The translations under genes were made by a program, and so were the position numbers. DNA of 64,000 nt from an uncultured Flavobacteriales bacterium. GTDB lineage: Bacteria > Bacteroidota > Bacteroidia > Flavobacteriales_D > Crocinitomicaceae. This document shows positions 1 to 11,000 of the stretch, piece after piece. Positions within the stretch are counted from its first letter, which is position 1. Each line of letters begins with the position of its first letter. A model generated the notes under the pieces. That model was not told the DNA's origin, made no database searches, and saw nothing but the letters and a program-made list of their open reading frames with translations. The DNA lies in the NCBI GenBank assembly GCA_903939755.1, contig CAJAII010000036.1, forward strand, positions 1 through 64,000, given 5' to 3'.

Positions 1-2
1 AA

Positions 3-527
3 AGTAGATTATTGATTTCTGGGAATAATGTGAAAACATCTATGATAATCGCTGGCTTTCAAAACAGAAAACTTGGGGCAGAAATGGGAACATTGTTAAA
101 ATACGATAAGAAAAGAAAAGGACAGATTAAAAGTCTAAATTTTAATATTTTTTACAGTAAAAAAGAAAAAAATGATTCGCGTGTGGTTAATTTAGAAAAA
201 ACTGCTAATGATTCAATAAAATTTAGAGTAAATATTTATGATTTGAAAGATGGGTTTCCCAATAAAAGTAAACTATCAGAGCCAATATATTATTTCGACA
301 AACCAAAAAATGGAAAAATAACTATTGATGTTTCCGAGCTAACTATTTATATAAAAGAGGATTGTTTCTTATCAGTTGAATTAATTGAAAATCAAGGTAT
401 AGAAGGATTATTTTTTAATTCAGCTTTTTTAAAATCAAAAAGTTTTTACAGGGAGGCGCCTGAGGGTGATTGGATAAAAACAAATTTATGCTTCGGATTT
501 TGGGTGGAAATTTATTATAAAAGGTGA
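3..527 (+). CDS. Partial C-terminal domain of a surface/carboxypeptidase-regulatory-like protein
   Basis: The frame is open to the left edge of the window, so this is the 3' end of a longer gene; the TTG at 12 is the first possible in-window start but is unlikely to be the real one. The visible ~174 residues have alternating hydrophobic beta-strand character. They resemble the C-terminal region seen in many Flavobacteria proteins that begin with a carboxypeptidase-regulatory-like domain: a GTLLKYDKKRKG segment, then a DVSEL..YI..DCFLSVELIE strand pair, ending in GFWVEIYYKR. That similarity is from memory. Function is unknown. The stop TGA (525-527) overlaps a GTG that opens a short degenerate reading frame. 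Confidence 0.55.
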   Translation, partial: SRLLISGNNVKTSMIIAGFQNRKLGAEMGTLLKYDKKRKGQIKSLNFNIFYSKKEKNDSRVVNLEKTANDSIKFRVNIYDLKDGFPNKSKLSEPIYYFDKPKNGKITIDVSELTIYIKEDCFLSVELIENQGIEGLFFNSAFLKSKSFYREAPEGDWIKTNLCFGFWVEIYYKR

Positions 528-663
528 CGTTAGCTGGAAAAGAAATTGAATATGATTTAGAGAGGTTTGAATATTATTTAGAAGCAACTGCAAAGGAATG
601 AATGTTGAAAAAGAAATTAAGAATTTCACTTTTAATACACGACTTGGTGTGACAGAAGCATAA
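524..663 (+). pseudogene. Possible degenerate gene remnant (two short overlapping frames)
   Basis: Two short frames follow each other. From GTG 524 the frame reads LAGKEIEYDLERFEYYLEA and stops at TGA 599-601. From ATG 598 a second frame reads MNVEKEIKNFTFNTRLGVTE and stops at 661-663. Both have normal-looking charged, coding-like composition and together they read like one small protein broken by a frameshift. I cannot identify a family. They could be two tiny genes, but a decayed accessory gene is more likely. Confidence 0.25.
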
Positions 664-692
664 AATAGACAATAAAGGTTAATCAATCGACA

Positions 693-1088
693 ATGAAATA
701 TTTAAACAAGTTATTACAAGTAAAAACCGAAGACCGCAACTTCTTTCAAGTTATTGTTTGGTGGGAACTTAGACGCATCTTGTACAACATAATTGTTTTA
801 ATTGCTGGAATTCTTAGCTTAATAATTATGATAACCGCTGCTTCTGGACGTGTTCACTTAGAACCTGGCGAAGACTTTTTCGAACCTATTATGATTCCAA
901 TATTTGCTGTTTTATGCAATATGGGTTACACCTTAGGTTGGCTGACAGAGGTGTTTATTAAACGTAGCGCGACATACGGACCAAAAATGTTTAAACGTGG
1001 ACTTTATTTTACTTTGTTTTGGATTTTTCTACCATCAACAATTTGGGTAATTGTTGCACTATTTGACTTAATAAAAAAACTATTTTAG
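693..1088 (+). CDS. Small integral membrane protein of unknown function
   Basis: 131 residues. Three hydrophobic stretches (about 31-50, 71-88 and 105-126) predict a three-helix inner-membrane protein with a short charged N-terminus. The first loop carries an acidic segment (EPGEDFFEP). I do not recognise the family. It sits alone between accessory-looking DNA and the convergent ABC exporter; no operon partner is visible. Confidence 0.7.
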   Translation: MKYLNKLLQVKTEDRNFFQVIVWWELRRILYNIIVLIAGILSLIIMITAASGRVHLEPGEDFFEPIMIPIFAVLCNMGYTLGWLTEVFIKRSATYGPKMFKRGLYFTLFWIFLPSTIWVIVALFDLIKKLF

Positions 1089-1152
1089 TGTACAACGAAC
1101 TATCTTTTGTAATTATGATTGTGATTCAATCCTGCATTTATAATTGCACCTT

Positions 1153-2889
1153 TTAAATTCTACTTTGATACGTAAACAATTCCCAATACCTGCCTTTGCT
1201 TGCAATCAACTCATCGTGTTTGCCTTTCTCCACAATATTTCCATCTTCTATTACTAAGATTTGATCTGCTTTTTGGATGGTGCTCAAACGGTGAGCAATA
1301 ACGAATGTAGTTCTATCTTTCATTAATTCATGTAAACTTTTCTGAATGAAAGCTTCACTTTCGGTATCAAGATTGGAAGTTGCTTCATCTAAAATAATGA
1401 TTTTAGGATCTGCTAATAATGCTCTTGCAATTGAAATTCGTTGACGTTGACCACCAGACAATTTAACACCTCGTTCGCCAATAACCGTGTCCAATCCTAA
1501 ATCAAAACGATCCGTAAACTCATTAACATAGGCACCTTGCACAGCAGCTACTAATTGGTCTTCTGTTGCATTTGGTCTTGGAAACAAAATGTTCTCTCGA
1601 ATAGTTCCTTCGTATAAAAAATCATCTTGTAAAACAACACCAAGATTTGATCGGTAACTACTTAAATTAACAGTCGAAATATCAATTCCATCAATGGTTA
1701 CTTTTCCTCCTTTTGGATTTAAAAAAGTAGCTGCTAAACCTGCAATGGTTGATTTTCCAGAACCTGAAGAACCCACTAAAGCGGTTACACTTCCTGAAGG
1801 AGCATCGAATGAAATATCGTGTAACACTTCTTTGTTTTCATCATAACTGAAGGCAACATTTTCGAAAACAATATCACCTTTAATCTTATCTAATTTTACA
1901 GTTCGAACAGTAGCATCATCTTCTTCATCCATTTCCATAATTTCCTGAGTACGGTCCAATCCAGCCATTGCTTCCGTCAATTGACTTCCGATATTACTCA
2001 TCTGAACAATCGGTGCAATCATAAACCCTAAAAATAAGGTGAACGAAATAAAATCACCATATGTCATGGTGTTGTGCATAATGAAATAACCACCAATACC
2101 CATTATTCCTGCAGAAGCTAATCCTAAAAGTAATGTGGAAGAGCTGGTTATTAATGCGGTGGCTGTTAAACTCTTTTTTACATTTTGAAATAAGCGTTCT
2201 ACGCCATCTTCAAATGTTTTATTTTCTTGTTCTTCAGCATTAAATCCTTTTATCACGCGAACACCATTTAAGGTTTCTGTTAATCGGCCTGTAACTTCTG
2301 CATTTAATTTCCCTCGTACTCTAAAAATAGGACGGATATAGGCAAATGCTTTTAATGCAATAAAAGCAAAAATTGCCACTGGAACTAATACAAAAATGGT
2401 CATCAACCAATTGATTTTTATCAAAATAATTAAGGACAAAATCGCTGTAAAAGTTCCGCCAATCAATTGGACCAATCCAGTCCCAACGAGGTTTCGAACA
2501 CCCTCAACATCATTCATAACGCGTGAAACAAGCGCTCCAGATTTATTATTGTCGAAATAGCTAATGGGTAACTTTAATAGTTTTTTCTGAACTTTTGCTC
2601 TCAATTCTGAAATTAATAATTGCGCTTCAACACTTAATAAACGGGTAAGTGAAAAAGAAGTGACAGTTTGTACCAGTAAAGCAAGACATACAACTATTAA
2701 TAGTTTGTAAAGTGCTTCCATATCTTTAGATGGAATGACCTCATCTATTAGATTTTTACTGGCATAAGGAAGGACTAAACCAGCTAAACTTCTTATGATG
2801 ATTAATAATAATCCAATAAAAATAATTTTTTTTCGAGGCCAAATAAATTCCTTAAAGGCCCATTTGAAAGATACTTTTTTTTTGCTCAT
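1153..2889 (-). CDS. ABC transporter, fused permease and ATPase (MsbA/exporter type)
   Basis: Half-transporter of about 578 residues: an N-terminal six-helix exporter membrane domain followed by a nucleotide-binding domain. Visible motifs are Walker A GSSGSGKST, the signature LSGGQRQR, Walker B IIILDEAT and the H-loop AHRLST. It should work as a homodimer exporting lipid, peptide or drug; the substrate cannot be read from sequence. The frame is open to 2934, but the ATG at 2889 (MSKKKVSFKWAFKEF) is chosen because the 15 extra residues are atypical and an AAGGA-like stretch precedes 2889. No accessory protein lies nearby. Confidence 0.93.
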   Translation of the reverse strand: MSKKKVSFKWAFKEFIWPRKKIIFIGLLLIIIRSLAGLVLPYASKNLIDEVIPSKDMEALYKLLIVVCLALLVQTVTSFSLTRLLSVEAQLLISELRAKVQKKLLKLPISYFDNNKSGALVSRVMNDVEGVRNLVGTGLVQLIGGTFTAILSLIILIKINWLMTIFVLVPVAIFAFIALKAFAYIRPIFRVRGKLNAEVTGRLTETLNGVRVIKGFNAEEQENKTFEDGVERLFQNVKKSLTATALITSSSTLLLGLASAGIMGIGGYFIMHNTMTYGDFISFTLFLGFMIAPIVQMSNIGSQLTEAMAGLDRTQEIMEMDEEDDATVRTVKLDKIKGDIVFENVAFSYDENKEVLHDISFDAPSGSVTALVGSSGSGKSTIAGLAATFLNPKGGKVTIDGIDISTVNLSSYRSNLGVVLQDDFLYEGTIRENILFPRPNATEDQLVAAVQGAYVNEFTDRFDLGLDTVIGERGVKLSGGQRQRISIARALLADPKIIILDEATSNLDTESEAFIQKSLHELMKDRTTFVIAHRLSTIQKADQILVIEDGNIVEKGKHDELIASKGRYWELFTYQSRI

Positions 2890-3198
2890 GTGCGTCCTTA
2901 GACGAATATCACGCCAAAAAATAAAGTGTGTCAATAAGGCAGAATTTGTTATAATTATCTAACTCAATTAATGGAAAGTCATTGTATTTATGAATTCAAA
3001 ATCAATTGATTTAATAACTTATTCCTAAATTTAAAGATTAGTGCTAGTTTTTTTACATACTGACATGAATCATAATAATTGCGGAAAGTTTAGCGACCCT
3101 ATCCGCTTTGGCGGACGATAACTTCTTTTTGCTGCAAAACGTTAGGATTTATATTAATCAGAGTAAGAATTTTTAAAATCATTTCTAAATTTAATTAT
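2890..3198. other. Gene-free stretch with a small palindrome
   Basis: About 310 bases without a convincing gene. It must hold the upstream signals of the ABC exporter (leftward) and of the ORFan at 3199. The only structure noticed is TCCGC (3102-3106)/GCGGA (3111-3115) with a TTTG loop, plus a second GCGGA at 3081-3085 able to pair with the same TCCGC, then an AAAACGTTAGG string near 3145. No RNA family recognised. Confidence 0.5.
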
Positions 3199-3726
3199 AT
3201 GGAAACTCTTAATACAAATTCTGGGGAGAATGAAAGGTTTATCTATTCTACTCAAAATTCACCATTCCTTTTTAATTATGAATATTATAGCCTTGCATGG
3301 GGCAGAAAACATGAAGGGTATTTCATGGATTCAATAGGGAATATGCTGAGGTATAATAATCCTTCTAAATGGAATTTCTACTCTTCTTCTGAAGAATTCA
3401 GTTCTAATGTCTTTTGGGGCTATGAAACGGATGGCCAAATTAGCCCGAAGCATTTATTTGAAAATTTAAATAGTTTGAAAATCGAAAGTAGTGATAGTAG
3501 TGTTATCAATATTAAAATTGACGAAATAGTGCAAAGTCTCACTGAAGCTGGATTTGAAAATTCTGGTGGTGGGTGTGACATGGGCATTAATTCGTATTCG
3601 ATTTTAATATTCGATAATAGCTGTGGTCTGTACAATAGAATTATTCTTAAAACAACCGGAGATAAATGCCTTTTAAATAAATCAGACTTTACATCAGAAC
3701 TTTTAAAATGCTTCAAAAAACCATAA
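3199..3726 (+). CDS. Hypothetical protein (ORFan)
   Basis: 175 residues with no signal peptide or membrane segment and no recognised motif. It is rich in Ser, Asn and aromatic residues, with a GGGCDMG segment near residue 122 and another Cys in DNSCGLYNR. It lies alone between gene-free stretches with odd short repeats, which suggests an accessory gene. The start ATG follows an AT-rich leader. Confidence 0.6.
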   Translation: METLNTNSGENERFIYSTQNSPFLFNYEYYSLAWGRKHEGYFMDSIGNMLRYNNPSKWNFYSSSEEFSSNVFWGYETDGQISPKHLFENLNSLKIESSDSSVINIKIDEIVQSLTEAGFENSGGGCDMGINSYSILIFDNSCGLYNRIILKTTGDKCLLNKSDFTSELLKCFKKP

Positions 3727-3859
3727 CGCATGTCTGGTAAATAGCTGATTCAGTGCTCCAGCTAATGTAATTTGACTATTTATCAAGTCCTCATGCTAGC
3801 TGTAACCGATTGTTTAGTTTGGAGTTAGTGTTTAAGTAACCTCCCTCAAATTTAGCAGT

Positions 3860-4813
3860 ATGAAGTTCTCCCTCTCTTTATTTTTTCTTTTTTTATCGCT
3901 TATTGCGCTGCCGCAAGGAGATAATCTAAATTGGGTCCTGACTAAATTATATCAAAATTCTCCTTCATTGTATGAAATGTTAATTCGGTATGACAATTTA
4001 CCTCAATCTATGTCTTATACAATTAATAACTCAACCATCTCAACTAGTAAATCAATGTCTACTTATGAGTTTGTTAAAACCGATAATAAAAAAAGCGCCT
4101 TAGAATCAATGTCGACGAATATTCATGAGGCGGGCCATATGTATGGTCATCAAATTTATTATCTATTGAATAATAACACATCCAATAATGAAGATTTCGG
4201 TGCAATTTTCGCAAATGTTGACCAAGGATTCTATTTAGGACCGAAAGAAGAATATTGGGTCAGTATACCAAAAACATTTATCTTTCCTTCGAGTGAGCTA
4301 GTGGCGCAAATACCCCAAAATCTTCGCACTTTTCGTTTCGATACTTATATTAACGGAACGAGTTCTACTCAAAGTCATGGAATTGTTGGTTTAATGGATG
4401 AGTTTCATGCGTATTACTTGGGTTCTCAATGTAATTTTGATTTATTGCCGGCTTATAAAGAATTAGACCCATCGTATTTTCTTTCTACTTGGATCGGCAA
4501 TTCGAAGAGTGAAATTACTGCCTATTATGAATTTGATTTCTTTATCAAAGAATATTTGTTGTATGCAATGAAAAAGAGGCCAGACACCTACAATTATTTA
4601 AAAAATGATCCGAAATTTGTTTTTATTTATAATGAAATTAGAAATAAATACGGGGCCTTAATTGCAGCGTATGAAAAAACTATAAAATTGAATACTAAGT
4701 CAGGAGTGTACAAATCGGCAGATAATTTTTACGAGCCGGATTATAGTGTGCTGATTCAACAACTTAAATTGCCTATTTACAATCAAATAAAAGTGGATTT
4801 TAACTTGAAATAA
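3860..4813 (+). CDS. Secreted HExxH (gluzincin-like) zinc protein
   Basis: 317 residues. A signal peptide (about 1-18) is followed by a mature region with HEAGH at 89-93, the classic zinc and catalytic HExxH. A second acidic motif DEFHAYY at 180-186 could supply the third zinc ligand (Glu181), as in gluzincin peptidases. The rest has no recognised domain and no T9SS sorting domain. I infer a periplasmic or released metallopeptidase-like protein. Family membership is uncertain because the spacing (~88 residues between HExxH and the Glu) is long. The stop codon lies inside a strong terminator hairpin. Confidence 0.65.
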   Translation: MKFSLSLFFLFLSLIALPQGDNLNWVLTKLYQNSPSLYEMLIRYDNLPQSMSYTINNSTISTSKSMSTYEFVKTDNKKSALESMSTNIHEAGHMYGHQIYYLLNNNTSNNEDFGAIFANVDQGFYLGPKEEYWVSIPKTFIFPSSELVAQIPQNLRTFRFDTYINGTSSTQSHGIVGLMDEFHAYYLGSQCNFDLLPAYKELDPSYFLSTWIGNSKSEITAYYEFDFFIKEYLLYAMKKRPDTYNYLKNDPKFVFIYNEIRNKYGALIAAYEKTIKLNTKSGVYKSADNFYEPDYSVLIQQLKLPIYNQIKVDFNLK

Positions 4814-4847
4814 GCCAAGCTTCAATTTGCTATTTGAAACTTGGCTT
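4812..4847. terminator. Bidirectional intrinsic terminator
   Basis: A 14-bp stem with one mismatch (4812-4825 with 4834-4847) and an 8-base loop lies between two convergent genes. TTTT follows on the + side; the minus side has a weaker T stretch. It overlaps the TAA of the upstream + gene. Confidence 0.8.
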
Positions 4848-4879
4848 TTCTGCTTAGCTGTTAATAAATCAATTGCAAC

Positions 4880-7744
4880 TTATCGCATTAAATTAACGTG
4901 ACCAGTTATTATTTCACGTTGAGCATCATTTCTAAGTTTATAGCTAATTTTATACGTATAGCTTCCATCTTGAACTGCTATGCCATTACTGCCATAGGTG
5001 CCGTCCCAACCTACACTTAGATTATGGCTTTCCCAAATCGTTTCTCCCCATCTATCGAATAGGAGTAATTCGTAATTGTATGGGTCAACGCTTTCTGAAA
5101 ATATTGGCAGCCAATTTTGATTGAATTGGTCTCCGTCCGGCGTAAAGGTATTTGGTATGTAGATTAATAAGGAAGGTTTAACAATCACAGTTTGGGTCAT
5201 GGTGTCTATACAGCCATGTTCACTCGTTGCTGTTAGTAATATGGTATAATTGGTAGGTGGATATCCTGGGAATTCATGATTTGGTTCTTGATTGCTTGAG
5301 GGCATGCTTCCATCTCCAAAATCCCAATAATAAGTTGTTGCGCCCATGGTATTGTTATTCATGTTTGAATTGGTAAGGGCTTCGCTTAGTTGAAAAGGGT
5401 AGGGTGAAAAGGAGGCTATAGGATTGGGGAATACACAAATGTAATCGTTGATCGTTTGTGTCCAAATACAACCTAACGCGGTGGTAATTGTTAGTTGAAC
5501 ATCATAACATCCAGGCATATTGTAGGTATGGTCAATGCTGGTATTTCCTATGCCGTTTTCTCCGTCCCCAAAATCCCAAAAAGTGGTAATTCCAGGATTA
5601 CCTGTACTCGTATTATTAAATGTAACTTCCAATGGAACGCATCCCTCTGTTATTGGTGCCATAAATGATACATTGGCGATGGTTTCAATAGATATTGTTA
5701 CGCTGTCTTCATCACTGCAACCATTAGAATCGGTTCCTATTACGGTGTAATTGGCTGTTGCTAACGGAACAAATGACTGTGAATTTGTGACATTATTATT
5801 CCATTGGTAGGTTTGTGCGCCTGTTCCTGAAAGGTTAACGGAATTGCCAGCGCAAATCAGTTGATCATTTCCAGCAAATACGATTGGATTTGGATAAATT
5901 ACTACACTCATTGTATCGGTATCTATACATGAATTGATATCTGTCCCAGTTACTGTAAAAAGGTGCGTTCCTACCGTTATGATTTGTGGGACTCCATTGG
6001 TAATGCCGCCATCCCATTGGTAATTTAGTGCGCCGCTTCCTTGTAAGGTAAGGGGGCTACCAAAACAAGCGAATTGATCTACCCCGGCATCTACTAGTGG
6101 TGATTGATGGAGTAATATGAATAAGCTATCTCTGTTTGAGCATCCATTTATATCTGTCCCAGTAACGCTAATAAAGCCGCTGTTACTAGGGAAATATTGT
6201 GTTCCATTTACCCAATTGTTTTGCCAACTATATGTTGAACCGCCACTAGCATTTAATATAATGGCATTTCCTGAGCAAAGCGTTGTATCGTTTCCTGCTT
6301 GTATGGTCGGTGGGGCATTAATTATTAAATTTTGATAGGATGTGTCTATGCAGCCAAATGGATTAGTGGCGATTAAACTTATGTTATAGCTTCCAGGATT
6401 TGCATAAATATGTTGCGGATTAATTTGATTGCTGTTTGGACTTCCATCCATAAAGTTCCATGAAAATGAACACGGTACACTGGATTGATTTTGAAATTGT
6501 ATGGTATCGTACTGACAGGCTCCAACGATATTGAAATTTGCTTGGGGAGGTGCTCCAACAAGTATGTTTTGTACTATTGTATCACTGCAACCTCCTGCTG
6601 TTGTTACAATATGGGTAACGGTATATACGCCTGCATTTGGGTAACTATGTAGGGGGTTCATATGGATTGTTGGGTTATTGCCCGTTAAATAATAACCGTC
6701 TCCAAAAATCCATGTCCAATTGGTAATGACGTTATTTGGAAGTGTTATTCCGCCAAGGACTGTGGGACTAACTGTACTCGTTGAATTAAATTGAATGGGT
6801 ACAAATACACATCCTGTTGTTTGATTAAAATTTGCGGTAACGATTGTTGGTGTCAATTGTGTACTAACGGTTACTTGACAGTTTCCCTGATTGCTAAAGG
6901 TAGCCATGTTACAAGTATATAGTTGATTATTATTGGGGCTTGTGATATTAATTGTTTGTGTAGTGGCTCCACCGGGGCTCCAATTGTAAGTTTGAAAACC
7001 ATTGGGCGCTGTTAGTTGAATTTGGTTTGAGCCTTGGCAATAATCCATGTTGATGTATAAGGGCATGCATTCTGCAACTAGGTAAGCATAACCAAAATGC
7101 TGTCCTAAGCTACAATCGCGCGTCGTGAATTCTAGGGTTACGGTTTGCCCCATGTATGAACTTAAATTAACTCCTACTGTTTTCCATGGTAACCACGCTC
7201 TTCCGTTACAATTTTGAAAGTTTTGTCCCTGTTGTCCAGCATAAACAGTATAAATTCCGCAATTTCCATTGATCTGTTGACCCGCAGCATTCTTTAAGCG
7301 CATTTCGAAGTTGGGTTGAGCATTAGCAGTATGGCCTGGATCCTCAAGTACTACAGCATATTTATAAATGAATAGTGAATTTGCTTGAGAAACAGTGATT
7401 TGATAGCTAATCTTTTCACCGTTCATACCTCCCACAGCATTGCCTAGTCTTATAGATCGCGTATGACCTGGAGGAATCATTGCTAATCCGTTACACGTAT
7501 TTGGATCAGTGCCTTGGCTTGTGATGATGGTATGTCGCCCGTTAACAATTCCTAAGGTTGCTCCGGGATTCCCAAAATTTCCTGTCCAACCCGTCCATCC
7601 TGTGAAATTATTCATCGATAGATTTGCATTCGGACATCCTTGTTGCAAGGATTGAGAAACGAGTGGGAATAGAAGATTTAAGAAAAAAAAAGTCAATAAA
7701 ATTTCGGTAAAGCCAATTTGGCTTTTTAAAATTAATTTTTGCAT
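4880..7744 (-). CDS. Giant secreted PKD-repeat protein with T9SS type B sorting domain
   Basis: 954 residues. An N-terminal hydrophobic export signal (to about residue 35) is followed by a ~200-residue Cys-containing domain beginning QGCPNANLSMNNFTGW and ending near AECMPL. Then come several PKD/Ig-like modules (WTWIFGDG, WDFGDGENG, WDFGDGSMP motifs and NGCSxxDS repeats). The end is a gliding-motility-associated domain: IPNTFTPDGDQFNQNW, then LLFDRWGE, WDGTYG and YTYKISY. That ending is the known type B (CHU_C-like) T9SS signal, so the protein should be carried across the outer membrane and kept at or shed from the surface. It is a shorter paralogue of the next gene, probably an adhesin or matrix protein. 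Confidence 0.9.
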   Translation of the reverse strand: MQKLILKSQIGFTEILLTFFFLNLLFPLVSQSLQQGCPNANLSMNNFTGWTGWTGNFGNPGATLGIVNGRHTIITSQGTDPNTCNGLAMIPPGHTRSIRLGNAVGGMNGEKISYQITVSQANSLFIYKYAVVLEDPGHTANAQPNFEMRLKNAAGQQINGNCGIYTVYAGQQGQNFQNCNGRAWLPWKTVGVNLSSYMGQTVTLEFTTRDCSLGQHFGYAYLVAECMPLYINMDYCQGSNQIQLTAPNGFQTYNWSPGGATTQTINITSPNNNQLYTCNMATFSNQGNCQVTVSTQLTPTIVTANFNQTTGCVFVPIQFNSTSTVSPTVLGGITLPNNVITNWTWIFGDGYYLTGNNPTIHMNPLHSYPNAGVYTVTHIVTTAGGCSDTIVQNILVGAPPQANFNIVGACQYDTIQFQNQSSVPCSFSWNFMDGSPNSNQINPQHIYANPGSYNISLIATNPFGCIDTSYQNLIINAPPTIQAGNDTTLCSGNAIILNASGGSTYSWQNNWVNGTQYFPSNSGFISVTGTDINGCSNRDSLFILLHQSPLVDAGVDQFACFGSPLTLQGSGALNYQWDGGITNGVPQIITVGTHLFTVTGTDINSCIDTDTMSVVIYPNPIVFAGNDQLICAGNSVNLSGTGAQTYQWNNNVTNSQSFVPLATANYTVIGTDSNGCSDEDSVTISIETIANVSFMAPITEGCVPLEVTFNNTSTGNPGITTFWDFGDGENGIGNTSIDHTYNMPGCYDVQLTITTALGCIWTQTINDYICVFPNPIASFSPYPFQLSEALTNSNMNNNTMGATTYYWDFGDGSMPSSNQEPNHEFPGYPPTNYTILLTATSEHGCIDTMTQTVIVKPSLLIYIPNTFTPDGDQFNQNWLPIFSESVDPYNYELLLFDRWGETIWESHNLSVGWDGTYGSNGIAVQDGSYTYKISYKLRNDAQREIITGHVNLMR

Positions 7745-8025
7745 ATAATTGATTACGAATTGGTTAGGTAGCCCTTTTTTCTATGCTATCGTTTTGAGGT
7801 TGCTTGTGGGAGATAAACGAGGGTCCTTTTTTTATATTTAGATTGTTTACAACTTCTATTTTTAACACGCTAAAAGTCTTAGGTGTATTTGTAATTTTTA
7901 AGTTATATACTGTTGGTTTTATTGAGGTCTAACTAGTAAAATCAAAAAGAAATTAACAGGAGAGATGTTGTAATTTAGAAGCCCTAAAAATGTTAAAAAC
8001 TTGCTTTATTCTAAGCAATATATAC

Positions 8026-11000
8026 TTAACGCATTAAATTAACGTGTCCAGTAATCTCAAATCGGTCATCGCGAAGTGGCGTTTTATAAGAGATTTTGTA
8101 CGTGTATATTCCCTCTTGGCAGTGGTTTCCACTCATTCCATATGTTCCGTCCCATCCTACATTAGGATTGTGACTTTCCCAAACTAGTTCTCCCCATCTG
8201 TTGTATAAGTATAGCGAATAATTAAATGGGTCTACGCCATATGAAAATACAGGAACCCATGTTTGATTGTGTTCATCTGAATCTGGCGTGAATGTATTGG
8301 GTATGTAATATATAAGTGATTCCTCAACAACTACAATTTGTGTCATGGTATCTACACAACCATGAACGGTTGTTGCTGTTAATTCGATGGTATAATTGGT
8401 CGGTGGATAGGGAGGAAATGCATGTGATGGGCTTTCTTCCGTTGATGGAGCGCTGCCATCTCCAAAATCCCAAAAATAGGTATCTGCACCTGCTGAACCA
8501 TTGTTCATAAAGGCAGTGTTTGTGATATCATTTAAAGTATTTGGTGAAGGAGTAAATATAGCAGTTGGATTCGGGTATACACAAATATAATCGTTGATTG
8601 TTGCGGTCCAAATACATCCTAATGCGGTAGTAACTGTTAATTGAACATCATAGCAACCTGGTGTATTGTAGGTATGGTTAATACTGGAACAATCAGAACC
8701 TGTTTGACCATCACCAAAATCCCAAAAGCAACTAACTCCAGGTGTACTGGTGGAGGTATTGTTAAACGTTACTTGAAGGGGTTCGCAACCATCAGTTACA
8801 GGTGCAATGAATGAAACATTCGTTATCGGTTCAATTGCTACAGTTATGCTATCGTTATCGATGCATCCATTTGAATCGGTTCCAATTACTTCATAAGAAC
8901 TACTTGCAGCTGGAATAAAAGAAACACCATTAACTACATTATTGTTCCAAACATAACTAACTGCCCCACTGCCCGAAAGGGTTAAGGTGGCTCCTGAACA
9001 AATTATTTGGTCATTTCCAGCGATAACGACGGGATTCGGGAAAATTAGCACATTAACGATGTTTGTATCTATACAACCATTCAAATCTGTTCCTGTAACG
9101 GTGAAGTTATAGTTGCCTACTGCAGGAATAAACGATACGCCATCTAAAACATTTCCATCCCAAACATAGGTGGCAGCACCTGCAGCACTTAAGGTAACGC
9201 TTGTCCCAACACATTCTGAAATATCAATTCCTCCGTCTACAATTGGTTGAGGAAATACAGTTACAAATAAACTGTCGATATCTTGGCAGGTATTCGTATC
9301 TGTAACAACTACTGAAAGGTAGGTGCTATTGGTAGGGGTATAGTTTGAGCCGTTTGCGGTACCAGTTTCCCAAATATAGGTAAATCCACCTGTTGCATTT
9401 AAAGTGATCGGGAAATTGGGACATACTGAAACATCTGGTCCTGCATCGATTGTTGGAGTCGGGTAGATAGTTACCACTTGTTGCAAAGTATCATCACAAG
9501 CATTGGCATTTTGAGCGATTAATGTGACCGTATACTGACCGGCTGTTGCGAAAACGTGCGTTGGACTGGTAAGCGAGGAGTTTTGTGAACCATCTCCAAA
9601 ATTCCAATCATAGGTCAGTGGTAAAGGATCAACAGTTGTGTTCGTACAAGTTGCTATTAATCCCTCGCATGCATTAGTAATGTTAAAGTTAACTGTAGGA
9701 TTATTTTGAATATTAACCTGAACGGTATCGGTATCAATACAGCCATTTACATCTGTTCCAGTTACAATATAATTTTGGATACCTACCAATTGTGAAAAAG
9801 GAACAGCATTAATGACACCATTATTCCAGGTATAGGTTTGAGCGCCTGAACCATTTAAAGTTACAGTGGTTCCTGTACAAGCGGCAATGTCAAGTCCAGC
9901 ACTAACAATGGGTTGAGGAAAAACAGTTACCGTTGCAGAATCAGAATTTACACATCCGTTGATGTCAATGGCAGTTACCGTATAATTTGCAGTAGATAAG
10001 GGCGTAAATGGCACGTTATTCTGAATTCCATTATTCCAGGAATAATTAACTGCACCACTAGCATTTAATGTTGCCGAAAATCCGGGACAAATTGATTGAT
10101 CTATACCAGCATTAACATTTGGTAGCGGATAAATGACAAGTGGCTGGATAAGAGTGTCAATACATCCCCCTTGGTTGGCAGCAATTAAACTTACATTGTA
10201 TGTTCCCGCTGTTGGATAGGTGTATGTTGGGTTGACCACATTTGTTGTTGGGCTTCCATTTCCAAAATTCCAAGTGTAAGTACAAGGAGTAGGATCCACC
10301 GTTTGATTCACAAAAGTTACGGTTTGGTTGACACACGTATCATTCATTGTGAAATTAATCGAAGGGGGTGGAGAAATAGTAATTACTTGTGAAATAGTAT
10401 CAGAACATCCTGCTTGGGTAGTGGTAATATGTGTTACCGTGTATGTTCCTGCATTTTGGTAAATATGAGTCGGATTCATATGCACGTTTGGATCATTTCC
10501 ACTCAAGGTTGAATTATCTCCGAAATTCCATTGCCATGAATATGCCCCACCATTTGGTAAAGGCACACCACCAACTGTATTTGGCGTAATAACTGTTGTT
10601 GAATTAAATTGTATTGGAGACCAAGGACATGCGGAACCATAAGTAAAGTTAGCATTTAAAGTCGTAGGAATTGATTGTGCGCTAATAGAAACAGTACAGT
10701 TTCCTTGATTACTGAACGATTGCATTGTGCAGGTGTATTGCTGATTATTACCTGGATTATTAACGGTGATACTTTGTGACGTTGAACCACCTGGTTGCCA
10801 AGAGTAGGATTGGAATCCAGAAGGAGCGGTTAATTGAACTTGGTTGGCACCAAAACAAAAGTCAACATCAATTATTAATGGCATGCATTCAGCTACCACA
10901 TAAGCATAACCATAATGACCACTTTGACTGCAATCACGTGTAGTGAATTCAACGGTTATATTTTGACCTATGTATGGGGTTAAGTTTAAGCCTACCACCG

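Noticed and set aside
2890-3198. Riboswitch or structured RNA around the TCCGC/GCGGA palindrome
   Set aside because: The stem is only 5 bp and nothing around it resembles a known riboswitch core.
524-3860. Integron cassettes with attC sites
   Set aside because: ACGTTAG-like strings lack matching RYYYAAC/GTTRRRY pairs at the right spacing, and no integron integrase is present in the window.
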